From the NCBI GenBank assembly GCA_947493945.1, contig CANLSR010000002.1, positions 62,001 through 126,000 of the forward strand: a stretch of DNA of 64,000 nucleotides, in the 5' to 3' direction. The notes below the pieces were generated by a model. It made no database searches. It worked only from the letters and a program-made list of their open reading frames with translations, and had not been told where the DNA came from. This document shows positions 45,393-53,793 of the stretch, one piece after another. The stretch is from an uncultured bacterium (GTDB lineage Bacteria; Bacteroidota; Rhodothermia; Rhodothermales; Rubricoccaceae). The position numbers and the translations under genes were made by a program. How positions within the stretch are numbered: position 1 is the stretch's first letter; every line of letters starts with the position of its first letter.

Positions 45393-45424
45393 GCGCGTTC
45401 GGGCTGGCGTCTGAACCTCTGGGC

Positions 45425-45501
45425 CACCGCCCCGCGGCGTGGCCGTCCGCCCCGACGAGACCGACGAGCTGGCCGACGACGTCCGCGTCCGCGACGAGTA
45501 G
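45425..45501 (+). pseudogene. Second, isolated copy of the TPM-gene 3' end
   Basis: From 45432 this copy matches 43427-43495 with seven substitutions in about 69 bases, including the swapped stop (TGA versus TAG). The encoded ends are VRPDDTDELADDIRVRDE and VRPDETDELADDVRVRDE. The differences are conservative (D/E, I/V), as between paralogues rather than in random decay. Nothing TPM-like precedes it. Both copies are followed by a CGCTGGCGG-family palindrome. Confidence 0.75.
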
Positions 45502-45503
45502 GC

Positions 45504-45532
45504 CCCGCTGGCGGACGCGCTCCGCCAGCGGG
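45504..45532. terminator. CCCGCTGGCGGA/TCCGCCAGCGGG hairpin
   Basis: Perfect 12-base arms with a 5-base loop, directly after the TPM-end remnant and before the convergent VOC gene. It belongs to the CGCTGGCGG family. Confidence 0.65.
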
Positions 45533-45557
45533 AAGAGGCCAGTCGGAAGGGGAGAAG

Positions 45558-45977
45558 CTAAAGAGCCTCGATGCGCAGCCGCGCCCCGTCCACGTCGCGG
45601 AGCGTCAGCGTGCCGCCGGCCTCCTGGTAGTCGACGCCCCCGAGATCCAGGCGGGCGCGGAGCAGGGTCACCGTCCGCCGCGGCATCCCGAACAAGAGCT
45701 CGTGGACGCCCCCCGCCTCGGCATCCTCGGACTCGACCAGGTCGAACACCGGCCGGCCCTCCGCGTCCAGCAGACGGGCGCGCGGCTGAGCCGTAATCGG
45801 GTGGACCTCCAGGCCACCCAGCGTCAGGCCCAGCGTGGAGACGTAGAAGTCGAGCGCCTGGTCGAAACGCGCCGTGCGGACGCAGACGCTGCGCAGCCAC
45901 ACCGCGGAACACGGCTTTCGAAGAGTGCGCTCGGCCTGCCGGTAGGCGGAGTCGAGCGAGACAGGCGTGGGGTCCAT
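45558..45977 (-). CDS. VOC (glyoxalase/bleomycin-resistance-like) superfamily protein
   Basis: A 139-residue protein fitting one vicinal-oxygen-chelate module pair: WLRSVCVRTARFDQALDFYVSTLGLTLGG, then HELLFGMPRRTVTLLRARLDLGGVDYQ and LTLRDVDGARLRIEA. The fold supports metal-dependent lyases, dioxygenases or resistance proteins, and no specific function can be given. I choose the ATG at 45977 (MDPTPVSLDSAYRQ); an ATG at 46037 would add 20 unlike residues. No promoter was recognised in the 171-base spacer upstream. Confidence 0.65.
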   Translation of the reverse strand: MDPTPVSLDSAYRQAERTLRKPCSAVWLRSVCVRTARFDQALDFYVSTLGLTLGGLEVHPITAQPRARLLDAEGRPVFDLVESEDAEAGGVHELLFGMPRRTVTLLRARLDLGGVDYQEAGGTLTLRDVDGARLRIEAL

Positions 45978-46148
45978 AAGGCGCGTCCAGAAAAGGTGGT
46001 GGGCGGACGCTCGGCCCCGTGCCACCGCCCGTGCCATCCGGCGCCGTTGACTTTTGCTTGGCCCTAGTGGAACGAAACGCCTCTGGACGGGGCGGGTGAT
46101 CTCGCTGGACGGCCTCCGTTTCCCGGTTCGGGTCCCTCGCCGAGACGG

Positions 46149-46529
46149 CTACATCAGCCCCAACGTGAGCCGCGCCTCCGTGCTCAGCATCTCCATCGAG
46201 TAGGACGGGACGAACACGATCTCGACCGACGCCCGGCCGATGCCGTCGAGCGCGTTGACGCCCTGCTCGACCTCGGCCGGCAGTGACTCGGCGGCGGGGC
46301 AGTTGGGCGCCGTCAGCGTCATCGTGATGGCGGCGTCCTGGCCGTCGTCGCCGTCGGTCAGCGTCCAGCCGTAGATGAGCCCCAGGTCCCAGATCGGGAC
46401 GGGGATCTCGGGGTCGTAGACCGTGCGCATGACCTCGACCATCCCGCGCTCCAGGTCCGAGAGCCCCATCGGCTCCAGGTCGTGGTCGGCGCGGCCGTCG
46501 CGGAGGAAGTCTCTCGTGATCTCGCTCAT
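46149..46529 (-). CDS. sufT: SufT-like DUF59 Fe-S assembly factor
   Basis: A 126-residue MIP18/DUF59 protein. The signature DPEIPVPIWDLGLIYGW and the cysteine-containing TLTAPNCPAAESLP are present. SufT-like proteins help Fe-S cluster maturation. It follows sufD by 45 bases, a spacer largely filled by a CGCTGGCGG-type palindrome, and so is the last gene of the suf operon. The alternative PaaD/ring-oxygenase role is unlikely here. Confidence 0.85.
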   Translation of the reverse strand: MSEITRDFLRDGRADHDLEPMGLSDLERGMVEVMRTVYDPEIPVPIWDLGLIYGWTLTDGDDGQDAAITMTLTAPNCPAAESLPAEVEQGVNALDGIGRASVEIVFVPSYSMEMLSTEARLTLGLM

Positions 46530-46532
46530 GGG

Positions 46533-46567
46533 GCTGGCGGGTCGTGCCGGCGGCGTGGGCCGCCAGC
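46533..46567. repeat. GCTGGCGG/CCGCCAGC palindrome between sufT and sufD
   Basis: Eight-base perfect arms with a 19-base loop filling most of the 45-base spacer inside the operon. Confidence 0.5.
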
Positions 46568-46574
46568 GGGTCGG

Positions 46575-47903
46575 TTACTTGAGGCGCTCGGCGATCATCG
46601 CGTCGAGGTGGTCGCGGAGCGGCTCCATCGACACCATCTCGACCACGTCGTGGGCGAAGGCGTAGAGCAGCATCGCGCGCGCGTCGGCCTCCGACACGCC
46701 TCGGGAACGGAGGTAGAAGATGTGCTCGGGCTCGATGGCCCCCGTCGTGGATCCGTGCGAGCACTTGACGTCGTCGGCGTAGATCTCGAGCTCGGGCTTG
46801 GAGTAGTGCCGGGCCTCGGGGCTCAGCACCACGCCCTGGCTCTGCTGGTAAGCGTTGGTCTGCTGCGCCTCGCGCTGGACGAACACCTTGCCGTTGAAGA
46901 CGCCCGTCCCTTGGTCGTAGACGATGCCCTTGAACAGCTCGTTCGACTGGCAGCCCGGCGCCACGTGGTCCACCAAAGTGTTGGTGTCCACGTGCTGGCC
47001 GCCGCGGCAGATGTAGAGCCCGCCCAGCGTCGACTGGCCGCCCTCGCCGGCCGGCACCATGACCGTGTTGTTGCGGACGGTCCCGGTCGAGAACGTGAAC
47101 GTCAGCGTCGAGACGTCGGAGTCGCGCTCCTGGTAGGTCTGGACCAGCGACACGCCGTGCGCGTCGGGCCCCTCGTCCTGGACGCGGACGTGGCGGACCA
47201 CGCCGGCCGCGCCGCACACGATCTCGGTCAGGTCGTTGCGGAACGTCTCGGCCGGTTCTCCCGAGCCGGTGCCCTCGACGGCGAACGTCTCGATCACCGT
47301 CGCCTGCGCCGCCTCGCCCACCACGATCAGGTTGCGGCCCTGCACAAACGTCGGACCGCTGGCGGTGACGATGTGGACGACCTCGATGGGCCGCTCGACG
47401 GCCACGCCGCGCGGAACGGACAGGTAGAGCCCGTCCAGGCTGAACGCGCTGTTCAGCGCCGCGAACGCGTCGCGGTCCAGGTCCACGTGGCGCCCGAACG
47501 TGTCTCGGACGCCGGCCGGGTCGCGCTGGACCTGCTCGCGCAGGCCCCCGACGGTGATCCTCTCCGGCAGGCCCGACAGGTCCGACCGCTCGGCGTCGAA
47601 CGCGCCGTTGACCACGACCGCCAGCGCGGCGTCCAGGCCGGGAATGCGAGCCTGCTGGATCGTCTCGTCGGAGACGGTCGCGCTTGGGTCGGCCGGCTGG
47701 TAGTCGGCCTTGAGCGCGGCGCGCAGGTCGGTGTACTTCCAGGCCTCGTCCTTGGTCGTCGGGAGCCCCTTGCCCTCGAACGACTGCCTCGCCGACTGGC
47801 GCAGGTCGTGGAACGGGTCCGGGGCGCCGTCGCCCGAGAACGCGCCGGCCAGCGCGTCGGTGGCGTTCGTGAGGAATCCGGGCTGCTTTTCGAGATCGAT
47901 CAT
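46575..47903 (-). CDS. sufD: Fe-S cluster assembly scaffold subunit SufD
   Basis: A 442-residue SufB/SufD-fold protein. DEAWKYTDLRAALKADY near residue 55 is typical of SufD. The right-handed beta-helix region includes HVRVQDEGPDAHGVS and VDHVAPGCQSNELFKGIVYDQGTGVFNGKVFV. DDVKCSHGSTTGAIEPEHIFYLRSRGVSEADARAML near 370 carries the conserved Cys-Ser-His. It partners SufB and SufC. The heptad-repeat spacer 47912-47987 lies between its start and sufC. Confidence 0.93.
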   Translation of the reverse strand: MIDLEKQPGFLTNATDALAGAFSGDGAPDPFHDLRQSARQSFEGKGLPTTKDEAWKYTDLRAALKADYQPADPSATVSDETIQQARIPGLDAALAVVVNGAFDAERSDLSGLPERITVGGLREQVQRDPAGVRDTFGRHVDLDRDAFAALNSAFSLDGLYLSVPRGVAVERPIEVVHIVTASGPTFVQGRNLIVVGEAAQATVIETFAVEGTGSGEPAETFRNDLTEIVCGAAGVVRHVRVQDEGPDAHGVSLVQTYQERDSDVSTLTFTFSTGTVRNNTVMVPAGEGGQSTLGGLYICRGGQHVDTNTLVDHVAPGCQSNELFKGIVYDQGTGVFNGKVFVQREAQQTNAYQQSQGVVLSPEARHYSKPELEIYADDVKCSHGSTTGAIEPEHIFYLRSRGVSEADARAMLLYAFAHDVVEMVSMEPLRDHLDAMIAERLK

Positions 47904-47911
47904 TGAAATGC

Positions 47912-47987
47912 AAGGTTCATGGTTCGGGGTTCCGGGTTCGGTTAGGTGTGAGTTCCTGCGAACCCTGAACCTCTGAACCCTGAACCA
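47912..47987. repeat. Period-7 hairpin spacer between sufC and sufD
   Basis: Read on the operon strand: GGTTCAGGGTTCAGAGGTTC repeated, a centre GCAGGAACTCACACC, then GAACCCGGAACCCCGAACC. It is plainly homologous to the pdhA-pdhB spacer (3108-3182), including the near-identical centre. Confidence 0.78.
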
Positions 47988-47999
47988 CCATCTACAGCG

Positions 48000-48764
48000 C
48001 TACGCCGAGACTCCGGCCTCATCCAAGAGCCAGTCGTAGCCCTTGGCCTCCAGCTCCTCGGCCAGCTCCGGGCCGCCCGAGCGGACGATCCGGCCGCCGA
48101 CGAGCACGTGGACCCGGTCGGGCACGATAAAGTTGAGCAGGCGCTGGTAGTGCGTGATGAGCACGAAGGCGCGGTCCTCGTTCCGGAGCTTGTTGATCCC
48201 CTCGGACACGACGCGCAGCGCGTCGATGTCGAGGCCGGAGTCGGTCTCGTCCAGGATCGCCAGCTGGGGGTCGAGCATCGCCATCTGGAAGATCTCGGCG
48301 CGCTTTTTCTCGCCGCCCGAGAACCCCTCGTTCACCGACCGCTGGGTCAGCTTCGGGTCGAGGTTGACGAACTCGGCCTTCTCCTTCATCAGCTTGAGGA
48401 AGTCCGAGACCGAGAGCTCGTCCAGCTGGCGGTGCTCGCGGACCGAGTTGACGGCCGTGCGCAGGAACTGGTGCGTCGAGACGCCCGGGAGCTCGACGGG
48501 GTACTGAAAGGCCAGGAACAGGCCCTCGCGCGTCCGCTCCTCGGGGTCCATCTCCAGCAGGTCCTCGCCCTGGAACGTGACCGATCCCTGGGAGATGTCG
48601 TAGTCGTCGCGCCCGGCGAGAACGCTCGCCAGCGTGGACTTGCCGGAGCCGTTCGGCCCCATGATCGCGTGCACCTCGCCGGCGTTGACATCGAGCGAGA
48701 GCCCCTTGAGGATCTCATGGTCCTCGACGGAGGCGTGGAGGTTTTGGATGGAAAGCAGAGACAT
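48000..48764 (-). CDS. sufC: Fe-S cluster assembly ATPase SufC
   Basis: A 254-residue ABC-type ATPase. Walker A GPNGSGKST is near residue 38, the Q-loop region reads LAFQYPVELPGVST, the signature is SGGEKKRAEI and Walker B is LAILDETDSGLD. SufC drives cluster building on SufB-SufD and has no membrane part. The ATG at 48764 is chosen; the longer reading from 48842 would translate the heptad repeat. Confidence 0.95.
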   Translation of the reverse strand: MSLLSIQNLHASVEDHEILKGLSLDVNAGEVHAIMGPNGSGKSTLASVLAGRDDYDISQGSVTFQGEDLLEMDPEERTREGLFLAFQYPVELPGVSTHQFLRTAVNSVREHRQLDELSVSDFLKLMKEKAEFVNLDPKLTQRSVNEGFSGGEKKRAEIFQMAMLDPQLAILDETDSGLDIDALRVVSEGINKLRNEDRAFVLITHYQRLLNFIVPDRVHVLVGGRIVRSGGPELAEELEAKGYDWLLDEAGVSA

Positions 48765-48768
48765 GAAA

Positions 48769-48870
48769 TGCGGGATTGGGTTTTGGGGGTTGGGTGTTGG
48801 GGAAGAGCCGGGGAGGGATTGATGCGTCCAGTTGGACCCCAACCCCTAATCCCTAATCCCCATTACCCAA
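48769..48870. repeat. Period-7 hairpin spacer between sufB and sufC, reaching into the sufB stop
   Basis: The left half iterates GGGATTG, GGTTTTG, GGGGTTG and GGTGTTG. The right half reads CCCCAACCCCTAATCCCTAA, then TCCCCATTACCC. The last sufB codons and TAA stop (48863-48865) lie inside the repeat, so the repeat writes the end of the protein. Confidence 0.75.
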
Positions 48871-50326
48871 CGCTGCCTTCGAGCTGGACGCTCAGCAACT
48901 TCTGGGCCTCGACGGCGAACTCCATCGGCAGCTTGGCCAGGATCTCCTTGGCGTAGCCGTTGACGATCAGGTTCAGCGCGTCCTGCTCCGAGATGCCGCG
49001 CGCCTGGCAGTAGAACATCTGGTCCTCGCCGACCTTCGAGGTCGTCGCCTCGTGCTCGACCTGGGCCGTGTGGTTCAGGATCTCGATGTAGGGGAACGTG
49101 TGCGCGCCGCACTGGTCGCCGATCAACAGCGAGTCGCACTGGCTGAAGTTGCGGGCGTTCTCGGCCTTGGGGTTCACCTTGACCAGCCCGCGGTACGAGT
49201 TGTTGGAGTGGCCGGCCGAGATCCCCTTGGAGATGATCGTGCTCCGGGTGTTCTTGCCCAGGTGGATCATCTTGGTCCCGGTGTCGGCCTGCTGGTAGTC
49301 CTTGGTAAAGGCGACCGAGTAGAACTCGCCGACCGAGCCGTCGCCCTTGAGGATGCACGACGGGTACTTCCAGGTGATCGCCGAGCCCGTCTCGAGCTGG
49401 GTCCACGTCACCTTGGAGTTGCGGCCAGAGCACAGCGCGCGCTTGGTCACGAAGTTGTAGACGCCGCCCTTGCCCTCGGCCGAGCCGGGGTACCAGTTCT
49501 GGACCGTCGAGTACTTGACCTCGGCGTCGTCGTGGGCGATGATCTCGACCGTGGCGGCGTGCAGCTGGTACTCCTCGCGCATGGGCGCCGTGCAGCCCTC
49601 CATGTAGCTCACGTAGCCGCCCTCCTCGCAGACGATGAGCGTCCGCTCGAACTGGCCCGTGTTGGCCTCGTTGATGCGGAAGTAGGTGCTCAGCTCCATC
49701 GGGCAGCGGACGCCCTTGGGGATGTAGCAGAACGAGCCGTCCGAGAACACGGCGGCGTTGAGGGCCGCGTACAGGTTGTCGGTGTAGGGGACCACCTTGC
49801 CCATGTTGGCCCGGACCAACTCGGGGTGGTTCTGGACGGCCTCGCTAAACGAGCAGAAGATGATGCCGTCCTTGGCCAGCTCCTCCTTGAAGGTGGTCGC
49901 GACCGACACCGAGTCCATCACCGCGTCGACGGCGACGCCCGCCAGCGCGGCCTGCTCGCGGAGCGGGATGCCCAGCTTCTCGAAGTCGTCCAGGATCTCC
50001 TGGGGCACGTCGTCGATCGAGTCGTACTTGACGCGGTCGCCTGGGGCGGCGAAGTAGTAGGCGTCCTGGTAGTCGATGGCGGGCACGTTGAGGTGGGCCC
50101 ACGACGGCTCCTTGCCCTCGTCCAAAAGCTTGAAAAAGTGGGCGAGCGCCTTGAGACGGTACTCCAGTAGCCACCCCGGCTCCTCCTTCTGGGCCGAGAT
50201 GTAGCGGACCGTGTCCTCGCTCAGGCCCTTCGGCGCCTTGGCGCTGGGCGTGTCGGTGACGAAGCCGTACTTGTAGCCCTGCTCGACAACGTCCTCGAAG
50301 AAATCGTGTTCAGTGTAGGTGCTCAT
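48863..50326 (-). CDS. sufB: Fe-S cluster assembly scaffold SufB
   Basis: A 487-residue scaffold, full family length. [44 protein letters not shown] conserved blocks are present in the middle. [30 protein letters not shown] and [23 protein letters not shown] follow. The C-terminal [20 protein letters not shown] contains the cysteine expected to receive sulfur. The first suf gene starts at ATG 50326. No SufS or SufE/SufU gene is in the window. The A-type carrier is transcribed divergently 271 bases away. Confidence 0.95.
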   Translation of the reverse strand: MSTYTEHDFFEDVVEQGYKYGFVTDTPSAKAPKGLSEDTVRYISAQKEEPGWLLEYRLKALAHFFKLLDEGKEPSWAHLNVPAIDYQDAYYFAAPGDRVKYDSIDDVPQEILDDFEKLGIPLREQAALAGVAVDAVMDSVSVATTFKEELAKDGIIFCSFSEAVQNHPELVRANMGKVVPYTDNLYAALNAAVFSDGSFCYIPKGVRCPMELSTYFRINEANTGQFERTLIVCEEGGYVSYMEGCTAPMREEYQLHAATVEIIAHDDAEVKYSTVQNWYPGSAEGKGGVYNFVTKRALCSGRNSKVTWTQLETGSAITWKYPSCILKGDGSVGEFYSVAFTKDYQQADTGTKMIHLGKNTRSTIISKGISAGHSNNSYRGLVKVNPKAENARNFSQCDSLLIGDQCGAHTFPYIEILNHTAQVEHEATTSKVGEDQMFYCQARGISEQDALNLIVNGYAKEILAKLPMEFAVEAQKLLSVQLEGSVG

Positions 50327-50597
50327 CTGTAGTAGATCGGTGTCAGGGCTAACAGGGGGCCGGGGGGGGCGTTCCCCGAAGACGGGGCGAACCCGGAGGG
50401 ACGGCGAAGCCAACGCGCAGCGACGACGCAGTCGACCCGGAGGGCCGCCGCCACCGGCCTCGGGGCCCGCTGGCGGTGGGGCAGGGGAGGAACGGGGCCG
50501 GGCGTACGATGGTAGGTCGGTGAGCCGTCTAGCGCCCGAATCGGCCGTGAAGAGCACGCCCTCGACGAACACACCTTCTGCGCACCCGCCCTGAGCC

Positions 50598-50969
50598 ATG
50601 ACTGAAACCGCCGCCCCCTTGACTTCGTCGTCCCCTGCGGGGTTCGCCATCACCGAGCGCGCCCGCCAGCGGCTGGCGGCCGTCGCCGCCGCCGAGGCCG
50701 TGGACCTGGCCGGGAGCTACCTCCGCGTGGCCGTCGTCCCCGGCGGCTGCTCGGGCCTGACCTACGACCTGGGCTGGGACACGACGGTCAACCCCGCCGA
50801 CGAGGTGGTGGAGTCGGACGGGCTGAGGCTGGTCCTGGACCCGCGCAGCCTGGTCACGGTCGAGGGCACCACGCTGGACTTCACGGACGGCCTGGAGGGC
50901 AAGGGCTTCCACTTCGACAACCCCCAGGCCGTGCGGACGTGCGCCTGCGGCGAGTCGTTCAGCCTGTAG
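50598..50969 (+). CDS. A-type iron-sulfur carrier (SufA/IscA/ErpA family)
   Basis: A 123-residue HesB-domain protein with the three conserved cysteines: [14 protein letters not shown] near residue 50 and the C-terminal CACGESF (C-x-C). It receives clusters from SufBCD and passes them to apoproteins. It is divergent from sufB. The 271-base spacer holds a long GC-rich tract and no recognised promoter or operator. Which of SufA, IscA or ErpA it corresponds to cannot be decided. Confidence 0.9.
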   Translation: MTETAAPLTSSSPAGFAITERARQRLAAVAAAEAVDLAGSYLRVAVVPGGCSGLTYDLGWDTTVNPADEVVESDGLRLVLDPRSLVTVEGTTLDFTDGLEGKGFHFDNPQAVRTCACGESFSL

Positions 50970-50971
50970 CC

Positions 50972-51508
50972 GTGGCGCGCGCGCTCGGCCTCGCGCTGCT
51001 GGCGCTCGGCGCCTGCACGACGGAGGCGCCGGCCTCCGGTCCGGAGCCGCCCGGGCCGGAGGCCGCCCGCCCCCAGGCGGCCCGCCCGGCGGCGGCCCCC
51101 GAGGCCCCGGCGACGCCGCCGGCCCCCTCCGCCGGTCCCGAGAGCCCGCAGGCCGCCGCGGGACTTGTGCTGGCGTACTATGGGGCCATCGCCGAGCAAG
51201 ACTACCGCCGCGCCTATGGGATGTGGGGGCCGACCGGCCCGCCGGGCCAGTCGTTCGAGGCCTTCGAGAGCGGGTTCGACCAAGCCGCCGAGGTCCGCGC
51301 TTTCGTGGACGCGCCCGGCAACCCGGAGCGTTCGGCCGGGGCGACGACCGTCGTCGTCCCGGTGAACGTCACGGCGCGTGCGAGCGACGGCACAGAGCAG
51401 CGCTTCGAGGGCGACCACACGCTCCGCCGCGTCGGCGACGTGGCCGGCGCCCAACCGTGGCAGCTCCGCTGGCACATCGCCCGCGCCCACCTCCGCGAGA
51501 TCCGCTAG
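50972..51508 (+). CDS. Lipoprotein with NTF2-like domain
   Basis: A 178-residue protein. It starts at GTG 50972, 2 bases after the A-type carrier stop. The lipobox is LLALGAC. A long Pro/Ala/Glu linker (about 20-60) follows, then a compact domain: AAAGLVLAYYGAIAEQDYRRAYGMWGP, resembling the cone-shaped NTF2/DUF3828 fold found in extracytoplasmic proteins. It is probably periplasmic and tethered. The function is unknown, and coupling to the Fe-S carrier gene may be only transcriptional. Confidence 0.62.
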   Translation: MARALGLALLALGACTTEAPASGPEPPGPEAARPQAARPAAAPEAPATPPAPSAGPESPQAAAGLVLAYYGAIAEQDYRRAYGMWGPTGPPGQSFEAFESGFDQAAEVRAFVDAPGNPERSAGATTVVVPVNVTARASDGTEQRFEGDHTLRRVGDVAGAQPWQLRWHIARAHLREIR

Positions 51509-51538
51509 CGAGCCGCACCCAACCCGCCCCCCAGCACG

Positions 51539-52207
51539 ATGACCGTCGTCTACATCGACCCCTACTTTCTCGGCGACCCGCTGTTCGTGACCGGACTGGC
51601 CCGGGACCTGGCCGCGAGCGGCGGCGGCAGCGGCGGCGGAGGCTCGGTCCTGGTCCACGGCAGCGGCGAGCGCGGCGAGCGGGCGCTCGAATCGCTGGGC
51701 CGGACGCCCCGCCTCGCGGACGGCGTGTGGGAGACCGAGGACGAGGCCGGCCGGGCGGCCGTCGAGCAGGCGGCGCGCGAGCTCAACCGGGGCGTCGTCC
51801 ACGAGCTCAACGAGCAGGGCGTGGCCAGCATCCGCGCGCTGGCGGCCGACCGCGGGCTGGTGAAGGCCGCCGGGGGCGGTGTGGAGGCCGGGCAGACGGC
51901 GTGGCTCGCCGAGCTGGTGGGCCAGGGCGTCGTGGCGGTGGTGGCGTCGCTGGTGCTCCGCGACGGCGCGCTCCACGAGGCCGATGCCGTGGCCACGGCC
52001 GCCGCGCTGGCGCGAGCGATGGGCGGCGACGTGTTCGCGCTGTCGACGCGGTCGGTCGAGGGGCCGCTCTCGGTCCGCCAGCTGGACGGCGTGGTGCCGG
52101 ACCCGGAGGCGGTCCGGCGGCTGGCGGCGGGAGGGGCCGTGGTGCGCGTCGGCCCTCGCTCGCTGCTCGGGTCAGGCGGTGCAAGGGGCTATGTCGTAAA
52201 GGCTTGA
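51539..52207 (+). CDS. ArgB-like amino-acid-kinase-fold protein, degenerate
   Basis: A 222-residue protein that parallels acetylglutamate kinases: SVLVHGSGERGERALESLGRTPRLADGVWETE corresponds to the HGGG...LG..P.FVDG.RVT region. ELNRGVVHELNEQGVASI and LARAMGGDVFALSTRSVEG fit the later parts. The essential N-terminal Lys-Gly-Gly motif is replaced by VVYIDPYFLGD, and the protein is shorter than the ~260-300 residues usual. It may be a paralogue with altered chemistry, for example acting on another acyl-amino acid, or a regulator. No arginine genes are nearby. Confidence 0.5.
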   Translation: MTVVYIDPYFLGDPLFVTGLARDLAASGGGSGGGGSVLVHGSGERGERALESLGRTPRLADGVWETEDEAGRAAVEQAARELNRGVVHELNEQGVASIRALAADRGLVKAAGGGVEAGQTAWLAELVGQGVVAVVASLVLRDGALHEADAVATAAALARAMGGDVFALSTRSVEGPLSVRQLDGVVPDPEAVRRLAAGGAVVRVGPRSLLGSGGARGYVVKA

Positions 52208-52262
52208 CGCGAGTTGGCCGAGTTCCGACCCGCCCATACAGGGCCCTTTGGGCGCTTCCGGG

Positions 52263-52293
52263 TTGCCCAGACCGCTGGCCGGAGCTATGTTGA
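52263..52293 (+). promoter_or_regulatory. Best -33/-7 promoter pair: TTG (52263-52265), 20 bases, TATGTTGA (52286-52293)
   Basis: TTG and TATGTTGA are separated by 20 bases, inside the 19-21 range known for Bacteroidota primary-sigma promoters. The pair lies 71 bases upstream of the Hc1 ATG and would serve that gene. Confidence 0.6.
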
Positions 52294-52364
52294 GGGCCCT
52301 AGCGGGCGCTAGAGGCCGGTCGCCGGCCGCGCCCGCTCTCCCCATTCCCCAACCCACCGCGATT

Positions 52365-52544
52365 ATGGCCAGCATGTACGAGAAGCTCCAGGAGCACGTC
52401 AACTCCCTGGAGGATGACTTTTCCAAGTTCTACGACAAGAGCAACAAGGCCGCCGGCACCCGAGTCCGCAAGGGCATGCAGGAGCTGAAGCAGCTTGCCC
52501 AGGACATCCGCACGGACGTCCAGGACAAAAAGAACGCCGACTGA
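52365..52544 (+). CDS. Histone H1-like protein Hc1
   Basis: A 59-residue basic/acidic DNA-associated protein matching the short Hc1 family of Bacteroidota: DDFSKFYDKSNKAAGTRVRKG, then MQELKQLAQDIRTDVQDKKN. A compact helical pair is expected. The ATG at 52365 is preferred because the family begins there; an in-frame ATG at 52248 lies before the promoter. The leader contains CCCCATTCCCCAACCC, a short period-7 run. A clear Rho-independent terminator follows, so it is a monocistronic, probably abundant transcript. Confidence 0.9.
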   Translation: MASMYEKLQEHVNSLEDDFSKFYDKSNKAAGTRVRKGMQELKQLAQDIRTDVQDKKNAD

Positions 52545-52566
52545 TCGGGCCCCGCCTGACTGTCTG

Positions 52567-52599
52567 AGGCCGTGTCACGCTGTGATGCGGCCTTTTTTT
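52567..52599 (+). terminator. Rho-independent terminator of Hc1
   Basis: Stem AGGCCG / CGGCCT around a GC-rich loop, followed directly by seven T residues, 23 bases after the Hc1 stop. It is the only classic T-tract terminator on the plus strand. Confidence 0.85.
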
Positions 52600-52748
52600 G
52601 TTGCGGTCCGCCGCCGGGTCGTCTCCCGCCGGGCCGTGCGCCGCTGGCGGCACGACCCGCCAGCCGGAAGGGTCGGGCGCTCGCGGCTCTCCTCTGGGCG
52701 GCGCCCGCCCCGGCGACGCACCCCGACCTCTCCGCCGCCGAATCCCCG

Positions 52749-53657
52749 ATGCGCCTGCCCCTGCTCTCTGCCTTGTGCGCCGCGGCGCTGTGCGCCACGC
52801 CGGCGCCGGCCCAGACCGCGGAGGCCGCCAAGGCCGACACCCTGCGCGCCGCCGACGGCTGGCGGTCGGCGCTGACGGCGGCGCTGGCCGGCAACCAGGC
52901 CGCGTACTCGAACTGGCAGGAGGGGGGCGTCGACGCGCTGGCCGTTACCGCGACCGTCGACGGCACGTTCGACCGCGTGGTGGGGCGCGTGCTCACGACC
53001 CAGGCGCTGCGGCTGGGCTACGGCGTGCTCCGCCAGGACACGCTGAGCCTGCGCAAGGCCCTCGACGTGGCGCGCTACGCGGCCACGGCGGAGCTGGCCT
53101 CCGACAACCCCATCCGCCCGTCGGCCGGGGTCTCGGTGCGGAGCCAGTTCGCGGCCGGCTACGACTACGACCCCGAGCCCGACCGCTACCCGACGCTGCC
53201 GGTGGCGCCCGGCCGGGAGCTCAAGGTGTCCGACGCGCTCTCGCCGCTGGTGCTCACCCAGTCGCTGGGCGTGGCCTACCGGCCCGGCGGCGGCTTCGTG
53301 GCGCGGACCGGCCTGGGCCTGAAGGAGACCGTGGTGGTTATCGAGCGGCTGCGGCCGGTCTACGGCAACGCGCTCGACCAGTCGACCCGGCTGGAGGCCG
53401 GGCTGGACCTGGAGGTGCTCTACGAGCGCGAGGTGATGGAGAACGTCGCGCTCCGCTCGCGGCTGACGGCGTTCCAGGGGTTCGGCCAGATCGCCGAGCA
53501 GGCGCCGGACGTGCTGTTCGAGAACGGGCTGATCCTGAGCGTCAACGACCTGCTCAAGGTGACCCTCGACGCCGCGGCCCTCTACGACGCCGACGTGAGC
53601 CCCGACGTCCAGCTCCGCGAGGCGCTCAGCGTCGGCCTCTCGGTGTCGCTGCTGTAG
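52749..53657 (+). CDS. DUF3078 exported protein
   Basis: A 302-residue protein with signal peptide (MRLPLLSALCAAALCATPAPAQ) and the DUF3078 pattern GWRSALTAALAGNQAAYSNWQEGG, then a beta-rich body with many alternating hydrophobic residues (RLEAGLDLEVLYEREVMENVALRSRLTAF). It probably forms an outer-membrane barrel. DUF3078 proteins are restricted mainly to Bacteroidota. The start at 52749 is chosen by the signal peptide. The 204 bases upstream hold the Hc1 terminator and a CGCTGGCGG...CCGCCAG pair at 52642-52663. Confidence 0.75.
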   Translation: MRLPLLSALCAAALCATPAPAQTAEAAKADTLRAADGWRSALTAALAGNQAAYSNWQEGGVDALAVTATVDGTFDRVVGRVLTTQALRLGYGVLRQDTLSLRKALDVARYAATAELASDNPIRPSAGVSVRSQFAAGYDYDPEPDRYPTLPVAPGRELKVSDALSPLVLTQSLGVAYRPGGGFVARTGLGLKETVVVIERLRPVYGNALDQSTRLEAGLDLEVLYEREVMENVALRSRLTAFQGFGQIAEQAPDVLFENGLILSVNDLLKVTLDAAALYDADVSPDVQLREALSVGLSVSLL

Positions 53658-53665
53658 GTCGCGGC

Positions 53666-53696
53666 CGCCCCGCCGGCGCCGGCCGCCAGCGGGGCG
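53666..53696. repeat. CGCCCCGC/GCGGGGCG palindrome after the DUF3078 gene
   Basis: Eight-base arms with a 15-base loop that includes GCCGCCAGC; a degenerate member of the CGCTGGCGG family in a terminator-like position. Confidence 0.5.
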
Positions 53697-53793
53697 TGCG
53701 CTCCAGATTGACGCCTGCGGACGTCCACCCCCCGAAGCCATCGCCCGGCCCAGTCTCTCGATTAACTCGGTCTCGCCGCTCGCGCGCCGCGTC

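Noticed and set aside
43421..45501. Exact target-site duplication or attachment sites of an integrated element
   Set aside because: The two copies differ at about 10% of positions, with substitutions that respect codons, and no integrase or transposase lies between them. Paralogous or imported origin fits better.
50327..50597. Protein-coding extension of sufB or a small gene in the sufB-A-type-carrier spacer
   Set aside because: The frames there have no family support and the sufB family starts at [10 protein letters not shown]; the stretch is treated as a divergent regulatory spacer without a recognised motif.
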